Assembly (NCBI GenBank): GCA_964019135.1
Contig: OZ025255.1
Location: 3,472,001-3,536,000, forward strand
Direction: 5' to 3'
From: Arenicola marina
Taxonomy: Eukaryota > Annelida > Polychaeta > Arenicolidae
Length of the DNA: 64,000 nt
The position numbers and the translations under genes are program-made. Below the pieces are notes generated by a model. That model saw only the letters and a program-made list of their open reading frames with translations, did not search any database and was not told the origin of the DNA. Shown in pieces: positions 62,861 to 64,000 of the stretch. Each line of letters opens with the position of its first letter. Within the stretch, counting starts at the first letter, position 1.

Positions 62861-63035
62861 CTTGAAGTGGGTGACCTTGACCGATCTGAGCCCAGGCTGA
62901 GGTCACGCAGCTCTGGGATGACCTTCTGTAGTTCGATGGTGGTAAGTCCCGTCTTCCGCTGCTTGCGCTGTCTGTACTGAGGCTTCATGCGGGGGTGCGG
63001 GCCCGGGCTGACACAGGGACTCTCGTCCAGCTCAC
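62861..63035 (-). CDS. UNC80: UNC80 exon 1 of window (175 bp)
   Basis: The exon reads ELDESPCVSPGPHPR, then MKPQYRQRKQRKTGL, then TTIELQKVIPELRDLSLG, then a serine/arginine-rich tail (SDRSRSPTS). The basic run and the TTIELQKVIPELRDLSL helix look like a linker feeding into the next conserved block. The donor GTCAGT at 62860-62855 is preferred over a weaker GTCACC 15 bp upstream; both keep frame and differ by five codons (RSPTS region). The acceptor is TGTAG before 63035. The exon starts with two bases of a split codon and ends with two. The 5' edge is uncertain, because the first 22 or so bases and the acceptor are repeated upstream every 54 bp in the same frame, so a longer exon would also be open. 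Confidence 0.82.
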
Positions 63036-64000
63036 CTACAGTACACAGTGCCATTACAGTCATACAGCAGGGACTCTCGTCCAGCTCACCTACAGCACAC
63101 AGTGTCATTACAGTCATACAGCAGAGACTCTCGTCCAGCTCACCTACAGTACACAGTGCCATTACAGTCATACAGCAGGGACTCTCGTCCAGCTCACCTA
63201 CAGTACACAGTGTCATTACAGTCATACAGCAGGGACTCTCGTCCAGCTCACCTACAGTACACAGTGTCATTACAGTCATACAGCAGGGACTCTCGTCCAG
63301 CTCACCTACAGCACACAGTGCCACTACAGTCATACAGCAGAGACTCTCGTCCAGCTCACCTACAGTACACAGTGCCATTACAGTCATACAGCAGGGACTC
63401 TCGTCCAGCTCACCTACAGTACACAGTGCCATTACAGTCATACAGCAGGGACTCTCGTCCAGCTCACCTACAGTACACAGTGTCATTACAGTCATACAGC
63501 AGGGACTCTCGTCCAGCTCACCTACAGTACACAGTGTCATTACAGTCATACAGCAGGGACTCTCGTCCAGCTCACCTACAGCACACAGTGCCACTACAGT
63601 CATACAGCAGAGACTCTCGTCCAGCTCACCTACAGTACACAGTGCCACTACAGTTATACAGCAGGGACTCTCGTCCAGCTCACCTACAGTACACAGTGCC
63701 ATTACAGTCATACAGCAGGGACTCTCGTCCAGCTCACCTACAACACACAGTGCCACTACAGTCATACAGCAGGGACTCTCGTCCAGCTCACCTACAGCAC
63801 ACAGTGCCATTACAGTCATACATCAGGGACTCTCGTCCAGCTCACCTACAGTACACAGTGCCATTACAGTCATACAGCAGGGACTCTCGTCCAGCTCACC
63901 TACAGTACACAGTGCCACTACAGTCATACAGCAGAGACTCTCGTCCAGCTCACCTACAGTACACAGTGCCATTACAGTCATACAGCAGGGACTCTCGTCC
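63036..64000 (-). repeat. 54-bp array, 17 extra copies of exon 1 acceptor and start
   Basis: In RNA sense each unit reads GAGAGTCCCTGCTGTATGAC, TGTAATGGCACTGTGTACTG, TAG, then GTGAGCTGGAC. Thus TGTAG|GTGAGCTGGACGAG (exon 1 start) recurs every 54 bp, a multiple of three. In the exon 1 frame each unit encodes VGELDESPCCMTVMALCT and remains open to about 63820, where one unit (ccctgatg) has a TGA. The array continues beyond the right edge of the window. Confidence 0.94.

Larger units (their letters stand above)
2459..63035 (-). other. UNC80: UNC80 orthologue, 3' part of the gene (12 exons in window)
   Basis: Seen: twelve minus-strand segments with GT/AG borders join in phase into about 606 codons with no stop. 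The exon lengths in transcription order are 175, 249, 119, 86, 240, 111, 105, 183, 170, 190, 51 and 141 bp. Family knowledge, from memory: UNC80 is a roughly 3,200-residue, helical-repeat, membrane-associated scaffold that binds UNC79 and the NALCN sodium-leak channel in neurons. The joined peptide follows vertebrate UNC80 in order and spacing from the DRCPDCNSVLEQYDEDTISL block to the WGRVTPGILQLLSHSKV block, ending about 120 residues before the usual C-terminus. No catalytic residues are expected. Earlier exons and the terminal exon or exons are outside the window. Introns range from 100 bp to 19.4 kb and are mostly tandem repeats. UNC79 is a less likely alternative, because the specific blocks match UNC80. 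Confidence 0.93.

Noticed and set aside
62862-62876. Alternative exon 1 donor at 62875-62874 (GTCACC)
   Set aside because: In frame, but a poorer donor than GTCAGT at 62860-62855. Kept only as a possible alternative site.
1-64000. Centromeric or telomeric satellite DNA
   Set aside because: Each array has a different unit and is bounded by exons of a single conserved gene, so these are intronic minisatellites.

Overview
The window is eukaryotic, almost certainly metazoan, genomic DNA. It holds the 3' portion of one gene, read on the minus strand from 63035 down to 2459. Twelve short exons (1,820 bp in all, about 606 codons) join with consistent phase and GT/AG boundaries. They encode a stretch of UNC80, the very large scaffold protein of the NALCN sodium-leak channel complex. 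The match rests on my memory of the UNC80 family: blocks such as DRCPDCNSVLEQYDEDTISL, ARQFLRC..HQMAPNGIFPQLF, LSRSIVFELMQALK, RYLPWLYHP and CVSHIRLLSWLLLGSLTH occur in the family's order. Exons upstream of 63035 and the last exon or exons (about 120 C-terminal residues in vertebrate UNC80) lie outside the window.

The remarkable part is what separates the exons. By my tally about 54 kb of the 64 kb (roughly 85%) is tandem minisatellite, and nearly every array touches an exon edge. At eight junctions the repeat unit spans the junction, so every unit carries a copy of the exon edge plus its splice site. Donor-bearing arrays follow exons 3 (25 extra copies), 9 (about 211), 10 (about 54) and 12 (10). 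Acceptor-bearing arrays precede exons 1 (17 extra copies), 4 (36), 6 (3) and 8 (about 95-100). That is about 300 decoy 5' splice sites and about 150 decoy 3' splice sites around 12 exons. Other arrays abut splice sites without copying exon sequence.

Layout from high to low coordinate: 54-bp acceptor array (63036-64000); exons 1 and 2; GC-rich array (61975-62500); exon 3; 56-bp donor array and 58-bp acceptor array back to back (57775-61318); exon 4; 17-bp array; exon 5; small 50-52-bp acceptor array; exon 6; a 17.7-kb intron of 30-bp repeats containing two nearly identical 2.64-kb terminal-inverted-repeat DNA transposons; exon 7; 40-bp array and about 98-bp acceptor array (28613-38489); exon 8; a small ordinary intron; exon 9; 91-bp donor array of about 19 kb; exon 10; 58/35-bp G-rich donor array; 41-bp array; exon 11; 31-bp and 20-bp arrays; exon 12; 113-120-bp donor array; AT-rich array; a unique stretch; and a 30-bp array running off the left end.

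The organism cannot be named from this sequence alone. The coding sequence is clearly invertebrate-like in its divergence from vertebrate UNC80. Minisatellites that arise at exon-intron borders have, as I recall, been described in amphioxus genes (called 'mirages'), so a cephalochordate is a plausible guess, but it is only that. I see no bacterial, viral, rRNA, tRNA or CRISPR feature. Long open frames inside the arrays are by-products of repetition rather than separate genes.
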